Notes: a model not told the origin generated them from the sequence alone. Shown: positions 36,766-45,702, counted from the first letter of the stretch. The stretch is 64,000 nt of DNA from Mesorhizobium sp. L-2-11 (GCF_016756595.1 NZ_AP023257.1:6092001-6156000), one strand, 5' to 3'. Translations and numbers: made by a program.

Positions 36766-38190
36766 TTGGCTGACCTAAATTGGGAAAAGTTGCTCAATGC
36801 GCAACGGCGCAAGGATAAGGCCAAGGGCAAGGCCGCCGAGCGCTCCGCCAAAACCGCCGAACACCGGACCGAGCTGGAGCGCGATCATGACCGCATTCTG
36901 TTCTCGACACCTGTTCGACGCATGCAGGACAAAACGCAGGTTTTTCCACTGGACCCCCATGACAGCGTGCGGACGCGCCTGACCCATAGCCATGAAGTAG
37001 CTAACATGGCACGCAGCTTCGGTACCGCGCTGGTCCACGTCTATCCCGACAAGTTGAATTTGCCCGAAGCCGTAAATGCCGGGCGTAATGTCCCTGCCCT
37101 GCTAGAAGCGATCGGGCTGGCCCACGACCTGGGCAATCCGCCCTTTGGTCACCAAGGTGAGGATGCGATCCAATCTTGGGTGAAGTCCAAGGGACCAGAG
37201 ATCTTTGAAGGGCTGGATGGTGCCGCATTGCGCGAAGATTTCCTTCGGTTCGAAGGAAACGCTCAAGCATTCAGGCTGCTAACCCGGCTGCAGATCGTCA
37301 ACGATGACTTCGGACTCAACATGAGCTACGCGTTCCTCGCGGCTCTAATGAAATACCCCAGTCCTTCAGATAAGGTGAACAAGTCGGTGCTGGCTCGCAA
37401 GAAGTTCAACTTCTTCCAGTCAGAAGCCAACATCGCCAGGGAAGTCTGGGCTGAAACCGGGCTTGCTGAAGGTATTCGGCACCCGCTTACCTTCGTCATG
37501 GAAGCCTGTGACGACATCGCCTACTCCGTCGTCGATGTTGAAGATGCCGCGAAGAAGGGGCTCATCAATTTCGACTGTCTCGTCGGCTACCTGACGCACA
37601 AGGCAGAGGAGGACGAGGCCGTTCTCAAGGTAGTCGAGAAGGCCAAGGAGCAGCACCAAGAATTCCGTGAGAAATCCCTGTCGGCGGCAGAGCTTGACGA
37701 CATCACAATGCAGATGTTTCGGGTCAACGCGATTGGTGTGATGATCGTCGCAGCGACAGATGCGTTCGTGACAAACCTGGACGCAATTATGGCCGGCACG
37801 TTCGACAAGGAACTGATGGCAGTGTCCAAAGCGGCACGCCTATGGCGTTTGCTCAAGGAATTCGCCGGCAAGCACATCTACCCGCACCGCCAGGTGCTTG
37901 AGGTTGAACTGACGGGCCATCAGACGATTCACGGACTCATGGACATCTTCTGGGCAGCCATCACCAACCGGAAAGATCCGCTGGATATCGCCTCGAAGCG
38001 AACATCGCCCCTTCACAGCTATGTCTATTCCCGAATTTCGGAGAATTACCGCCGCGTCGCTGAGGCTTCGGACAACCGCATGCCTATCCGCTATCGTGAA
38101 CTGCAGCTGATGACGGACATGGTGTCGGGCATGACGGACGGCTTCGCGATCTCGCTGCTGAAAGATCTGCGGGCACGGGGCGCGGCATGA
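36766..38190 (+). CDS. dGTP triphosphohydrolase-like HD-domain protein
   Basis: A 474-aa protein of the dGTPase family, which hydrolyses dNTPs to nucleosides and triphosphate. HD metal-binding motifs are visible: RLTHSHEVANMAR, LAHDLGNPPFGHQGE and the dGTPase signature FEGNAQAFRLLTRLQ; FVMEACDDIAYSVVD supplies a further Asp. The start is a TTG (LADLNWEKLL) after a G-rich Shine-Dalgarno. It overlaps the next gene by four bases. Housekeeping dGTPases exist, but this one is in an accessory region with a nucleotidyltransferase, and dGTPases can protect against phage by draining dGTP. A defence role is inferred. Confidence 0.92.
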   Translation: MADLNWEKLLNAQRRKDKAKGKAAERSAKTAEHRTELERDHDRILFSTPVRRMQDKTQVFPLDPHDSVRTRLTHSHEVANMARSFGTALVHVYPDKLNLPEAVNAGRNVPALLEAIGLAHDLGNPPFGHQGEDAIQSWVKSKGPEIFEGLDGAALREDFLRFEGNAQAFRLLTRLQIVNDDFGLNMSYAFLAALMKYPSPSDKVNKSVLARKKFNFFQSEANIAREVWAETGLAEGIRHPLTFVMEACDDIAYSVVDVEDAAKKGLINFDCLVGYLTHKAEEDEAVLKVVEKAKEQHQEFREKSLSAAELDDITMQMFRVNAIGVMIVAATDAFVTNLDAIMAGTFDKELMAVSKAARLWRLLKEFAGKHIYPHRQVLEVELTGHQTIHGLMDIFWAAITNRKDPLDIASKRTSPLHSYVYSRISENYRRVAEASDNRMPIRYRELQLMTDMVSGMTDGFAISLLKDLRARGAA

Positions 38191-39023
38191 CCACATCGCA
38201 GCATATGCTGGACCACGGTCTCAGCTCGGACATTGCCGACTTCATCCGAGGGCCGCAAGGGCACGATATCGGCGATCTTATCGACCGTCTGAGTCCGGTC
38301 GGGGATTGTGCGATCTTCGGCGGCCTGCCACGCGATTTCGCCCGCGACGGCCGCAATTCCTTCAGGTCGGATGTCGATGTCGTGGTTGACGCCGTCCCTG
38401 GAGCATTGGCGGCGCTGCTCGGGCAATTGGGCGGTGAGCGTAATCGGTTCGGCGGGTATCGCTTGAAGTATGGCCGCTTCGACTTTGACGTCTGGGCCTT
38501 GCAGACGACATGGGCGGCCAGCAATGACTACGTCGCGGTCCACTCGCTGACTGACCTAGTCAAAACCACGTTCTTCGATTGTGATGCAGTCCTGTTCCAC
38601 TGCCGCACGCTGGAGATCACCCGGTCCGAGCGATTCTGGGCGAGCATCGAGCATGGCATCGTCGATATCAATCTCGAGGCCAACCCCCACTACATCGGCA
38701 CGCTTGCGCGCACCTTGCGCATCCTGTTCGATTGGCGGCAGCAGCTCACGCCTCGGCTTGCCAACTACCTGGCAGAGGGTATTGCGCGTAGCCGCAACGA
38801 GATCCTGGACTATGCCACGCATAACGGTCTTGGCCTAGCGTCTGGAGCGGACCTCGATGCCGCGATTTCGGCGCTCTACGAGCACGGTGTCGGAAAGACC
38901 CTCCTCGAGTGCAAGTCGGTATCGACCGCGCGTCTACCGACCCGGGCGTTGGCGAGCCACCCCGAGGGTCCGGTACGCAGGCGAGGACGGCCGGCTTTCG
39001 TGATTCCAGATACTAACCCTTGA
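38187..39023 (+). CDS. Nucleotidyltransferase-like protein coupled to the dGTPase
   Basis: A 278-aa protein with a Pol-beta-type nucleotidyltransferase head: AIFGGLPRDFARDG (Gly-Gly and Arg-Asp as in tRNA nucleotidyltransferases) and SDVDVVVDA with metal-binding Asp residues. Helices follow, and the C-terminus is basic (GPVRRRGRPAF). Its ATG overlaps the dGTPase stop, so the two are probably translated together and act together. Substrate is unknown; it could transfer a nucleotide to RNA, protein or a small molecule. Confidence 0.8.
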   Translation: MTTSQHMLDHGLSSDIADFIRGPQGHDIGDLIDRLSPVGDCAIFGGLPRDFARDGRNSFRSDVDVVVDAVPGALAALLGQLGGERNRFGGYRLKYGRFDFDVWALQTTWAASNDYVAVHSLTDLVKTTFFDCDAVLFHCRTLEITRSERFWASIEHGIVDINLEANPHYIGTLARTLRILFDWRQQLTPRLANYLAEGIARSRNEILDYATHNGLGLASGADLDAAISALYEHGVGKTLLECKSVSTARLPTRALASHPEGPVRRRGRPAFVIPDTNP

Positions 39024-39196
39024 AGTTGGTCTTGAAAGAAGTCGAACCACAACCCTGCAGTCACAGCCTCGGCTCCGGGCCGAAGAGCTTGAAGATTCGG
39101 CGTTTTCTCCGCGATGGTCGAAGACGATCTCTTGCTTCGCGATGCCCAACTGTCTGTCTGAGACCGCAAAGAGAGCAAACGGAAGCTGGGAAGCGA

Positions 39197-39811
39197 TCAG
39201 GCCGGTGCTCGGCGCAGTGCCGCTGGCAAGCTCCGGCACTCGACAATCTGGTCACCAAGAAGGTCTGCAATCCAACCATGGTGTCGCTCCGGGATTGCCA
39301 TCCGTGCATCCTTCAGGCCGCTTATCACGGCCTTTGCGAGACGTTCGTTTCCGAGCGCTAAAAGGACGCGATCAAGTCGCAAAAGGTCCACCGTGGCGAG
39401 CAGCTGGAGAGTTGGAAAGCGATGAGTGGCGATGCGAATTGCTTTGCGTTCATCAATGATTGCCAATCCCTGAGACGATACGGCGAGGGCCAATGTCGCC
39501 GCCTCACCGTCATCCAGAGTCGTCTCCGCGGTGCCACTGACCAGGCTTTCAAATATCGCCCCGCTCTTTTCGTCAAACTCAGCAAACTGCAGCAATTCAT
39601 CCTGTACCAGCCGTTGAGCGAGGTCGGCGTCATTGCGCCCGCTAATCCGATCATGGATGAGCTCATCTCTCACGACCGTACTTGCACTCAGCTTGACATT
39701 CAGTGACCGAATGATCTCATGCGCAGCGCCAGTGGCATTGAGATTAATAATGACGCTGGTGTCAGCAACTAGGTTCGGTGGAAGATCACCGGAGAATTGA
39801 GGTCGCCGCAT
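39197..39811 (-). CDS. PIN-domain-like protein at the end of the QueC operon
   Basis: About 205 aa from the ATG at 39811 (MRRPQFSG). The sequence has PIN-type acidic positions: LVADTSVIINL near the N-terminus, DDGEAATLALAVSSQGLAII and DERKAIRIA. PIN proteins are metal-dependent RNases and often toxins. The start overlaps the upstream HTH-ImmA gene by about 26 bases. Here it may be the killing or RNA-cutting part controlled by the HTH-ImmA protein. Confidence 0.8.
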   Translation of the reverse strand: MRRPQFSGDLPPNLVADTSVIINLNATGAAHEIIRSLNVKLSASTVVRDELIHDRISGRNDADLAQRLVQDELLQFAEFDEKSGAIFESLVSGTAETTLDDGEAATLALAVSSQGLAIIDERKAIRIATHRFPTLQLLATVDLLRLDRVLLALGNERLAKAVISGLKDARMAIPERHHGWIADLLGDQIVECRSLPAALRRAPA

Positions 39812-40970
39812 TGGCCCCACTTTCCTCGGCATCAATATCACTTAGCAAAACGCGCACCTGGATCCGGTCGATATGAAGGAGCCGTGCAATTTGCCCCTCA
39901 CTAAGGAGCCCCCGCTTTGCCGCCTCATATGCCATCAGGCCTGTCTTCAGCGACACTGGTCTGGCCGCGTCGTCTTTCAGGCTATCACTCCTCGAAACGT
40001 CACCTAACACTTGCTGTGCTTGCTCATCCGTAATGTTTCCGTTCTGAACGAACCAATCCCAAGTTCCTCTTTTCGTAAGTTGGAGCTCTTCAAGGCGCCG
40101 GACAAGCGCTTCGCGCGAAACATGGAAATAGTGGGCAAGAACGATCACGTGCCGGCGAGTGAGGCTCGTAGCACCCGCCGTAACTTCAGCAAATTTCTGC
40201 CGAACAGCCTGCGCCGGCGTCAAGAAGCTCCTTGCGAAGGCATTGGCATATTTTTCCTCGCGCGAACTCTCCAGTTCGTCGATCTCATAGACCTCTGCGT
40301 CTCCGCGCGTAGCTACTAAATGACCAAGCTCATGTGCGGCCGTCTGAGTGCGCCGATCGATTGGATGGTTCGCATTTAAAAGTATGCAGGCACCCACCTT
40401 TTCATCATAGGCGAACAAGCCGGAGATTTTCGCCGCTAGGCGTCGAGCGTAAACACGGACACCCATCTGCAGCTCGAGCAGAGTGACTATATCTGCGATC
40501 GGCGCAAGCCCAAGACCGAGCCAATGGCGAAGTTCCAAAGCGTGTTGTTCTGCCTGTTGGCGAACGTCGCCAACAAGGATGCGTCTTTCAGGCGGCAGGT
40601 TGCGCGCATATTCGACACCGAGCAGAGCCTCAAGCTCAACCTCAGCCCTTACGAGTTGCGCCAAAAGGTCGGCGGCTTTCGCAACCGATGGCTCTTCGTT
40701 TTCGGTCAGCTTCCTAAATCTTGGCGTTAGCTCGACGTGGACCGCTTCCTTGCGGAGCAACGCGTTGGTGTTCGTGTCTAGGAACCCTGCCAGCCTCTGC
40801 AGCTCCCCGATCTTTGCGCGCCGCGTACCCTTTTCCATCGCAACTAGGGTAGTGCGTGCCACACCGATTGCCTCTGCAGCCTCTGCCTGGGTTTTGCCCG
40901 CACTTTCACGCGCGATCCGAATTCTCTCACCTACTTCCACTAGTGAGAGCTGATTATTGGCCTCACTCAT
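39786..40970 (-). CDS. HTH (Xre) plus ImmA/IrrE metallopeptidase protein
   Basis: About 394 aa from the ATG at 40970 (MSEANNQLSL), six bases after the QueC-like stop. The N-terminal HTH_3 domain reads RIRIARESAGKTQAEAAEAI with VARTTLVAMEKGTR. The middle carries the zinc peptidase motif HELGH in TAAHELGHLV and the following EEKYANAFARSFLTP typical of ImmA/IrrE. Such proteins sense stress or phage and cut a repressor or partner. The C-terminus has a further predicted small HTH-like segment (LLSEGQIARLLHIDR). Together with the PIN gene it resembles toxin-control pairs in defence loci. Confidence 0.93.
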   Translation of the reverse strand: MSEANNQLSLVEVGERIRIARESAGKTQAEAAEAIGVARTTLVAMEKGTRRAKIGELQRLAGFLDTNTNALLRKEAVHVELTPRFRKLTENEEPSVAKAADLLAQLVRAEVELEALLGVEYARNLPPERRILVGDVRQQAEQHALELRHWLGLGLAPIADIVTLLELQMGVRVYARRLAAKISGLFAYDEKVGACILLNANHPIDRRTQTAAHELGHLVATRGDAEVYEIDELESSREEKYANAFARSFLTPAQAVRQKFAEVTAGATSLTRRHVIVLAHYFHVSREALVRRLEELQLTKRGTWDWFVQNGNITDEQAQQVLGDVSRSDSLKDDAARPVSLKTGLMAYEAAKRGLLSEGQIARLLHIDRIQVRVLLSDIDAEESGANAATSILR

Positions 40971-40975
40971 CGCTG

Positions 40976-42352
40976 TCAGGCCAACCACCGAGCGACGAAC
41001 GATTTGGGTCCGAGATCTTTCATGAATGCCTTCCATTCAAGTTCATGCCGTTCAAGCAGGCCCAAGAGCTGGCCTTCCGCATCCGCATGCGACATGTCCA
41101 GTACTTCGGACAATTGCCACGCGTGACGGCTCATGCGTTTCCGATAGGCGGGTGAAGAGCCCAAATCAGCCAAATGATCAAGGTGCAGTGCGCCGGCGAT
41201 GGCATACTGCTCCATTGCCCCCGTTATTTTGTTAAAATCCTTGGCAGCTCCCCGAGCAAACTTGGGGACTGACAAGTCCTCCCAGATGTAATTCTCTTTT
41301 GGCTCGTCAACACCGGCCGCATGAAAGCTGAGCCTGCGAAGCATACAGGCAGCGCAGATGCCGCAGTGGCGCCACTTGTGATCTACGGAGGAATTACGGT
41401 TTTGCTGCCAGCACGATCGCGTCTCGATCCACTCCTTCGGCTCGATGGGAAGAGCCGCGAACTCGCGAAGCGTCTCGCCCTTCGTTTTCCACAAGTGCGG
41501 AAGCCGATAGGCGACACTGTAGTCAAAAAGCGCAGCGAACAAACGCTCCATCTTAGTGAGAAAGCGTGGGTGGTTTCTGTAGTCCTCGTAGCCATGACTG
41601 GTTTGTACCAGCGAAGGCCCGAGCGCGCCCTGACCGCTTTCCGGCATGACGATGTCATGAGTTCCGAGCAGATAGGCTGCGATCGCGCTCAAAAGAGTAA
41701 ATTTGAAGCCGCGGCTCCGAGCGGAGGACTCGTTGAAGCCGTCTGGTCCAGGTTTGACCCTGAAGGGAATGTTCAGGAATGGAAGCTTTCGAGCGTCGCG
41801 ACAGGGGCGATCATCTTTTTTCGAGCCCACCCTGATACGGATCAACCGATCCGGGCGCCCTCCTGCCGAAAGCAAAGCGCTCACCGCCCGCGAATCCAAA
41901 CCATCGCTGAACGGCGTCACTATGCGCGTGGCATCACCAAATTCCAGACGACTCTGCTGACCGACGTCTTCCTCGGGCGCCCGCTGGCGCTGGTAGAAAG
42001 AGAGGCTCCACTCATCGCCAGTTAGAAATTTCAAAACGGAAACGAGCGCCGCGATGACCTCGGGTTCTTGCCAGCGAGCCAAATCATGGACAGGGACAGC
42101 TAAATCGAACTTCCGCATCCAGCCCCATGCCGAGCGCTTGCACGTCTTGTCGCAATATTCAACTGCAGCGCTCAGGACCAAAGTGTCGAAGATACGAGTG
42201 TCCCAATTCTTCGTACGGTAGTCGTCCAAATCCTTCATGTTGAAAATGATGAATTTGCCAATCTCGACCGGTTGCCAACTTTCCTTGGCTTTCCCGCCGG
42301 CCTCAATAACGGCAACCTTGAGTGCGGGGCATTCCCCTTGAAGAACCTTCAT
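40976..42352 (-). CDS. QueC-like PP-loop protein (related to QatC/Cap9)
   Basis: A 458-aa protein. The PP-loop motif reads TPFSDGLDSRAVS (146-156) and the zinc-type Cys cluster is C314, C330, C333, C336 in RHCGICAACMLRR, both as in 7-cyano-7-deazaguanine synthase QueC. It is longer than housekeeping QueC and lies away from queuosine genes. In Qat and type IV CBASS defence systems QueC-like proteins are thought to attach a deazaguanine to a partner protein rather than make tRNA modification precursors. It overlaps the upstream gene by four bases. Partners QatA and QatD are not seen here. Confidence 0.85.
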   Translation of the reverse strand: MKVLQGECPALKVAVIEAGGKAKESWQPVEIGKFIIFNMKDLDDYRTKNWDTRIFDTLVLSAAVEYCDKTCKRSAWGWMRKFDLAVPVHDLARWQEPEVIAALVSVLKFLTGDEWSLSFYQRQRAPEEDVGQQSRLEFGDATRIVTPFSDGLDSRAVSALLSAGGRPDRLIRIRVGSKKDDRPCRDARKLPFLNIPFRVKPGPDGFNESSARSRGFKFTLLSAIAAYLLGTHDIVMPESGQGALGPSLVQTSHGYEDYRNHPRFLTKMERLFAALFDYSVAYRLPHLWKTKGETLREFAALPIEPKEWIETRSCWQQNRNSSVDHKWRHCGICAACMLRRLSFHAAGVDEPKENYIWEDLSVPKFARGAAKDFNKITGAMEQYAIAGALHLDHLADLGSSPAYRKRMSRHAWQLSEVLDMSHADAEGQLLGLLERHELEWKAFMKDLGPKSFVARWLA

Positions 42353-42975
42353 AGGGAAACCCCATCGTCAAGACCGTTGCGCGCGGCGGGAGTTCTCGTG
42401 ATGGCGACCGTGCTGTCACCGAAAAGCGAACGAGCGATACGGGCGAACGAGCCGTTCTCGTTCATTCTAGCGCTGACTTCGCCCATGCGATTGCGGATAG
42501 TGCGGCTTGCGCCTGGCCCGCGCTCGACGAGGTAGTGCTCCTCAGTAGTTCGCGCGTTCGCATGCAGACGCTCGCTCAAGGCCGTGACAATCCCGTCCTG
42601 GACCGCATCACGTCCTTGCAAGCCTTGCTGGACGGCCATTTGGGTGCACTCGATCGCGTTTGCGGCCAGTGGATGCACCGTCGGATCATCGCGCAGCTCC
42701 TGCAGCTGACGCTGCAATTCATCCGGCTGCCTGCTGAAAAGATCGCCACCGTCAACAATGTCAATCAGCTGCCTGATCACACCGCGCACTTCCATATTGG
42801 CGTCCTGAACTAGCGCGGATTCGGTCGCTTCGCAGACCTCGGAGATAGAAAATGCCGGCTTGTACGCCCATTCAGCGACACGCCGATATTTAGGACGCAG
42901 TGGCAGGCTTTTATGCGGACCGTCACTCACTAGAATCTCCCCAATGTCAGAGATGTTGATATTTTTTTCTGACAT
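42349..42975 (-). CDS. Unknown protein at the head of the QueC-like operon
   Basis: About 208 aa from the ATG at 42975 (MSEKNINISDIGEIL); a TTG two codons upstream is less likely. No known domain was recognised. It is mostly helical, with VRGVIRQLIDIVDGGDLFS and LRDDPTVHPLAANAIECTQM. In systems with a QueC-like enzyme the neighbour is often the protein that gets modified, so this is a candidate substrate; that is inference from context only. A 9-bp inverted repeat spans its start region. Confidence 0.7.
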   Translation of the reverse strand: MSEKNINISDIGEILVSDGPHKSLPLRPKYRRVAEWAYKPAFSISEVCEATESALVQDANMEVRGVIRQLIDIVDGGDLFSRQPDELQRQLQELRDDPTVHPLAANAIECTQMAVQQGLQGRDAVQDGIVTALSERLHANARTTEEHYLVERGPGASRTIRNRMGEVSARMNENGSFARIARSLFGDSTVAITRTPAARNGLDDGVSL

Positions 42976-42976
42976 T
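42943..42976. promoter_or_regulatory. 9-bp perfect inverted repeat over the start of the QueC-like operon
   Basis: AATGTCAGA (42943-42951) and TCTGACATT (42968-42976) are perfect inverted copies 16 bases apart, with an A/T-rich core. The pair covers the ATG and first codons of the 208-aa gene. It could be an operator for the HTH protein of the operon or an RNA hairpin that hides the start codon. Confidence 0.45.
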
Positions 42977-42981
42977 GTCAA

Positions 42982-43403
42982 TGTGCGGCGATGTGTATTA
43001 ATCAGCGATGACCGCTAGAGGTGGATTTGTCACGATACCCGCGCCACACATCACGCGGGTAAGCCGGCAGTCTCTCTGGAAGCTCGCCATGACCGACCAG
43101 ACGCCCGCAACGAAAAGCTTTCGGCGCCCTATACTGTGCCGCGGACGCAAGCAGACCGGCCTCACGCAGGGCGCGCTGGGCAGCAAAATCGATCTGCGCC
43201 TGCCGCGCCGCAAGGGCAGTGAAAGGACATCGAGGACCTTTCTGATGTCTCGGAGTGCGCACCTAAACAACATAGCGCTCCTCCCATCCTTTCGCGAATG
43301 CAGAGCGGCTCTTGCGACAGCCAGAAGACAAGCCGCCTCCATACGATCTGGACAATTCGGACGATCCGGACTATGTCTATGTCATTTAGAAATGGAGGCC
43401 GCC
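42982..43403. other. Divergent intergenic region between the QueC-like and RES operons
   Basis: No gene is supported. An open frame on the plus strand runs through from 43008 but reads as unrelated sequence before the antitoxin start. Just before 43404 lie repeats of the type GGACAATTCGGACGATCCGG, possible antitoxin operator sites, and a strong Shine-Dalgarno GGAGG at 43393-43397. Confidence 0.4.
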
Positions 43404-44120
43404 ATGGTCGCAACAGTTCGAAAATCTGGAACAGGCGTGCACGTTAATGTGAGTAGCGCGGCCGTCGCCGACATTCTTGACGTGTTAGCACGGCACAATC
43501 CAGGAATCTCCCGATCGGCGCTAAAGGGCAAGAGCAAAATGGTAGCTGCGGTCACTGCGGCAGCCGTCCGGCTTTCGGAGGAGAACCAGCGTCAGATTCT
43601 GGTCCATGAAAAGGATCTTGCCCAGGCAATGGAAACAGTGGTCGCGGATCTCGCTGGTCGAGGCGACAGCAGACTGATTAAGCTCGACATTGAAAGGCCT
43701 GTTGAGGTCAGCCACGGCGCGGGACTCGGCAACGTAGTAGATCTTGAGGAAGGTCGGCGAAGGGTCGCGGAATATGTAACAGCGGTTCGCCTTGAAGACT
43801 GGGCCGGGCCGGTTGCAGGGCCGAGCGATATTGAGAAGGCCTTTGGAACAAGAAGATCCACACTCCATGATTGGCAGAAACGGGGAGCCGTCATCGGCTT
43901 GCTGAAAGGTGAACGAAAGCATGTCTTTCCCTTGGCACAGTTTGTGGACGGCCGGCCGGTCAAGGGGATGTCTGAAGTCACCAGCATCATCCGTAATTCT
44001 CGCGCGGCCTGGCAATGGCTTATTCAGCCGAAGCCCAGCATCGGGGGCGCTCCCCTCGACCTTCTCAAGGCTGGACGGGTGAACGAGGTTGTTGCGGCCG
44101 CCGAACGTGACTTCAGCTGA
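43404..44120 (+). CDS. Xre/MbcA/ParS-type antitoxin of a RES toxin
   Basis: About 238 aa from the ATG at 43404 (MVATVRKSG), which has GGAGG six bases upstream; upstream extension of the frame is not supported. The C-terminal end (WLIQPKPSIGGAPLDLLKAG then RVNEVVAAAERD) is the toxin-binding domain of Xre/MbcA/ParS antitoxins. The middle (SDIEKAFGTRRSTLHDWQKR) looks like a helix-turn-helix. The antitoxin would hold and neutralise the RES toxin encoded three bases downstream and probably repress its own promoter. Confidence 0.88.
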   Translation: MVATVRKSGTGVHVNVSSAAVADILDVLARHNPGISRSALKGKSKMVAAVTAAAVRLSEENQRQILVHEKDLAQAMETVVADLAGRGDSRLIKLDIERPVEVSHGAGLGNVVDLEEGRRRVAEYVTAVRLEDWAGPVAGPSDIEKAFGTRRSTLHDWQKRGAVIGLLKGERKHVFPLAQFVDGRPVKGMSEVTSIIRNSRAAWQWLIQPKPSIGGAPLDLLKAGRVNEVVAAAERDFS

Positions 44121-44122
44121 TC

Positions 44123-44707
44123 GTGAAGCTTGATCCCAAGACAGTCGCGGACCTCGCTCTCGAATTTCAGCCGCGTTCATACCTACGCGTGATGCGCGCC
44201 GCGCATATGGCGACGCCGCTGGGGATGGGTTTTGGACACACACGCTTCTCAAGTCCGGATTGGACGTTTCAACTCGTCTACATCGCCCGCGACCTTGCAA
44301 CGGCAATTGCCGAGACCATCGTCCGGGACAGGTTCGAGGGCAGGACGAAGCGTGTCCTTGATCAAAGCGAGATCGAAGAGTGGGCCGTAGCGGAGATTAC
44401 GGCGACTTCTCCGCTTACGGTACTCGATCTGCGGACCACGGGCCTCCTCAGGTTGGGAGTCAGCACTGACGCCGCTCGAGCCAAGAAGCACCGGCAGGGG
44501 CGACAACTCAGCGCGGCGATTCATGGCGCCTTCGCGATTGACGGCCTGCTCTATGCATCCCGTCTCACGTCCGCCGAGTGTGTGGCCGTTTACGATAGAG
44601 CCATTGAGGGAAAGCTGGACGCGTCGCCAGCAATAAATCTCGTGCGGCACCCAGACCTGATAGCAGCTCTGCAGTCTATTGGCCTCTCCCTTCGGGGAGG
44701 TGCCTGA
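44123..44707 (+). CDS. RES-domain toxin (NAD+-degrading)
   Basis: A 194-aa RES protein with a GTG start immediately after the antitoxin stop. RES toxins break NAD+ by phosphorolysis. The conserved Arg, Glu and Ser positions that name the domain are visible in YLRVMRAAH, TAIAETIVRDRFEG and LLYASRLTS. Length is normal for the family. Unchecked activity would stop growth, so the antitoxin must be present. The following gene starts three bases downstream and may belong to the same unit. Confidence 0.92.
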   Translation: MKLDPKTVADLALEFQPRSYLRVMRAAHMATPLGMGFGHTRFSSPDWTFQLVYIARDLATAIAETIVRDRFEGRTKRVLDQSEIEEWAVAEITATSPLTVLDLRTTGLLRLGVSTDAARAKKHRQGRQLSAAIHGAFAIDGLLYASRLTSAECVAVYDRAIEGKLDASPAINLVRHPDLIAALQSIGLSLRGGA

Positions 44708-44709
44708 CG

Positions 44710-45702
44710 ATGGCCGGGAACGTTACGTCGGTGAATTTCTCGGGACGTTTCAAGAAGCTGAACGGAACCGTCGCACTGACCGCAACGCATGCGGACATTA
44801 TCCGGTCACTGCTGACGGTGGGGTATCCGAGCCGAAGGGCGGCCGTGCGCGTCGTGGGTAGGTGGAGGCAACGAATGCTGGTCGCGATGGCGACTGGCTA
44901 TCTCGACAATGCGCTAAACACGACGCTTTACTTCCGCAATCTCGAGCAGTCGGAGAAGGTCGGTGTTTCCTTCCTGCTCGGCGAGGCATTCACCCACTGG
45001 TACGCGCAGGACAGGATGAAGATTGAATATCTCGTCCATGTGGGTGGGCTGTCGAGTTGCTCGTGGACTTCACCGGCTACTCCGCTTGCCCCGAAGACGG
45101 GCGCGTCCCCGCCAGCCGCAAAGAGCCGTCCCGATTTCATCGGCATACGCCGCACCGAGAGTCATGTCTTCGAAAGCAAGGGCCGGATTCGGCGGCCGAC
45201 GGCAAGTGCTGTGAGCAAGGCGCTCGTGCAAGTGTCCGCCCTTCATTCGGTCAATGGCAAGGCGCCAAAGACCCGGTGTGCAAGTTTCTTCATGCTCAGG
45301 AGCGCTGGTACCGAGGGGTTCGTGTCCGACCCTCCCGGTAATGGAGAAGGCAGCGCTGTCAACTTCGATGTGCTAGATGCGCTTGCCAAGGCATACTCCT
45401 TCTTCCTGGACGAACCTACGACGGATCTGCAGGCAGAAGTTGTTGACGGATATGTTGGTCGCGAAATTGAAGACGGTGTTTACTTCGGCCTTGACCAGAA
45501 AGTCTTTGCTGCCATCCTAGAACGCCCCGACAGTGAGCAAGAACGCAGCCGTCGGACAGCTGAGATCTTCGAAATTATAGCCGGCAGGTTGCAATCGTAC
45601 GAGGGTCGGAAAGAGCGGAACGTTTCGCCTGGTCCGGACGGAACCATACTCATCGACCGTCGATCGCGCCCCCGCAGCAGACAGCGGATAAATGCAAAAT
45701 AG
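44710..45702 (+). CDS. Protein with PD-(D/E)XK nuclease-like motif, third gene of the RES operon
   Basis: A 330-aa protein. The stretch RPDFIGIRRTESHVFESKGR matches a PD-(D/E)XK nuclease core (Asp, then Glu-Ser-Lys). No other domain was recognised. It starts three bases after the RES stop and is on the same strand, so it is probably co-transcribed. The C-terminus is very basic. It may be a DNA-cutting partner of the toxin pair or a separate defence gene. The central region around LAPKTGASPPAAK is low-complexity. Confidence 0.65.
   Translation: MAGNVTSVNFSGRFKKLNGTVALTATHADIIRSLLTVGYPSRRAAVRVVGRWRQRMLVAMATGYLDNALNTTLYFRNLEQSEKVGVSFLLGEAFTHWYAQDRMKIEYLVHVGGLSSCSWTSPATPLAPKTGASPPAAKSRPDFIGIRRTESHVFESKGRIRRPTASAVSKALVQVSALHSVNGKAPKTRCASFFMLRSAGTEGFVSDPPGNGEGSAVNFDVLDALAKAYSFFLDEPTTDLQAEVVDGYVGREIEDGVYFGLDQKVFAAILERPDSEQERSRRTAEIFEIIAGRLQSYEGRKERNVSPGPDGTILIDRRSRPRSRQRINAK

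Noticed and set aside
36766..38190. Housekeeping dGTPase
   Set aside because: Possible by sequence, but coupling to a nucleotidyltransferase in an accessory region makes an accessory role more likely.
39197..42975. Classical Qat system
   Set aside because: Only the QueC-like component is recognised; no QatA ATPase or QatD TatD-type nuclease lies nearby.
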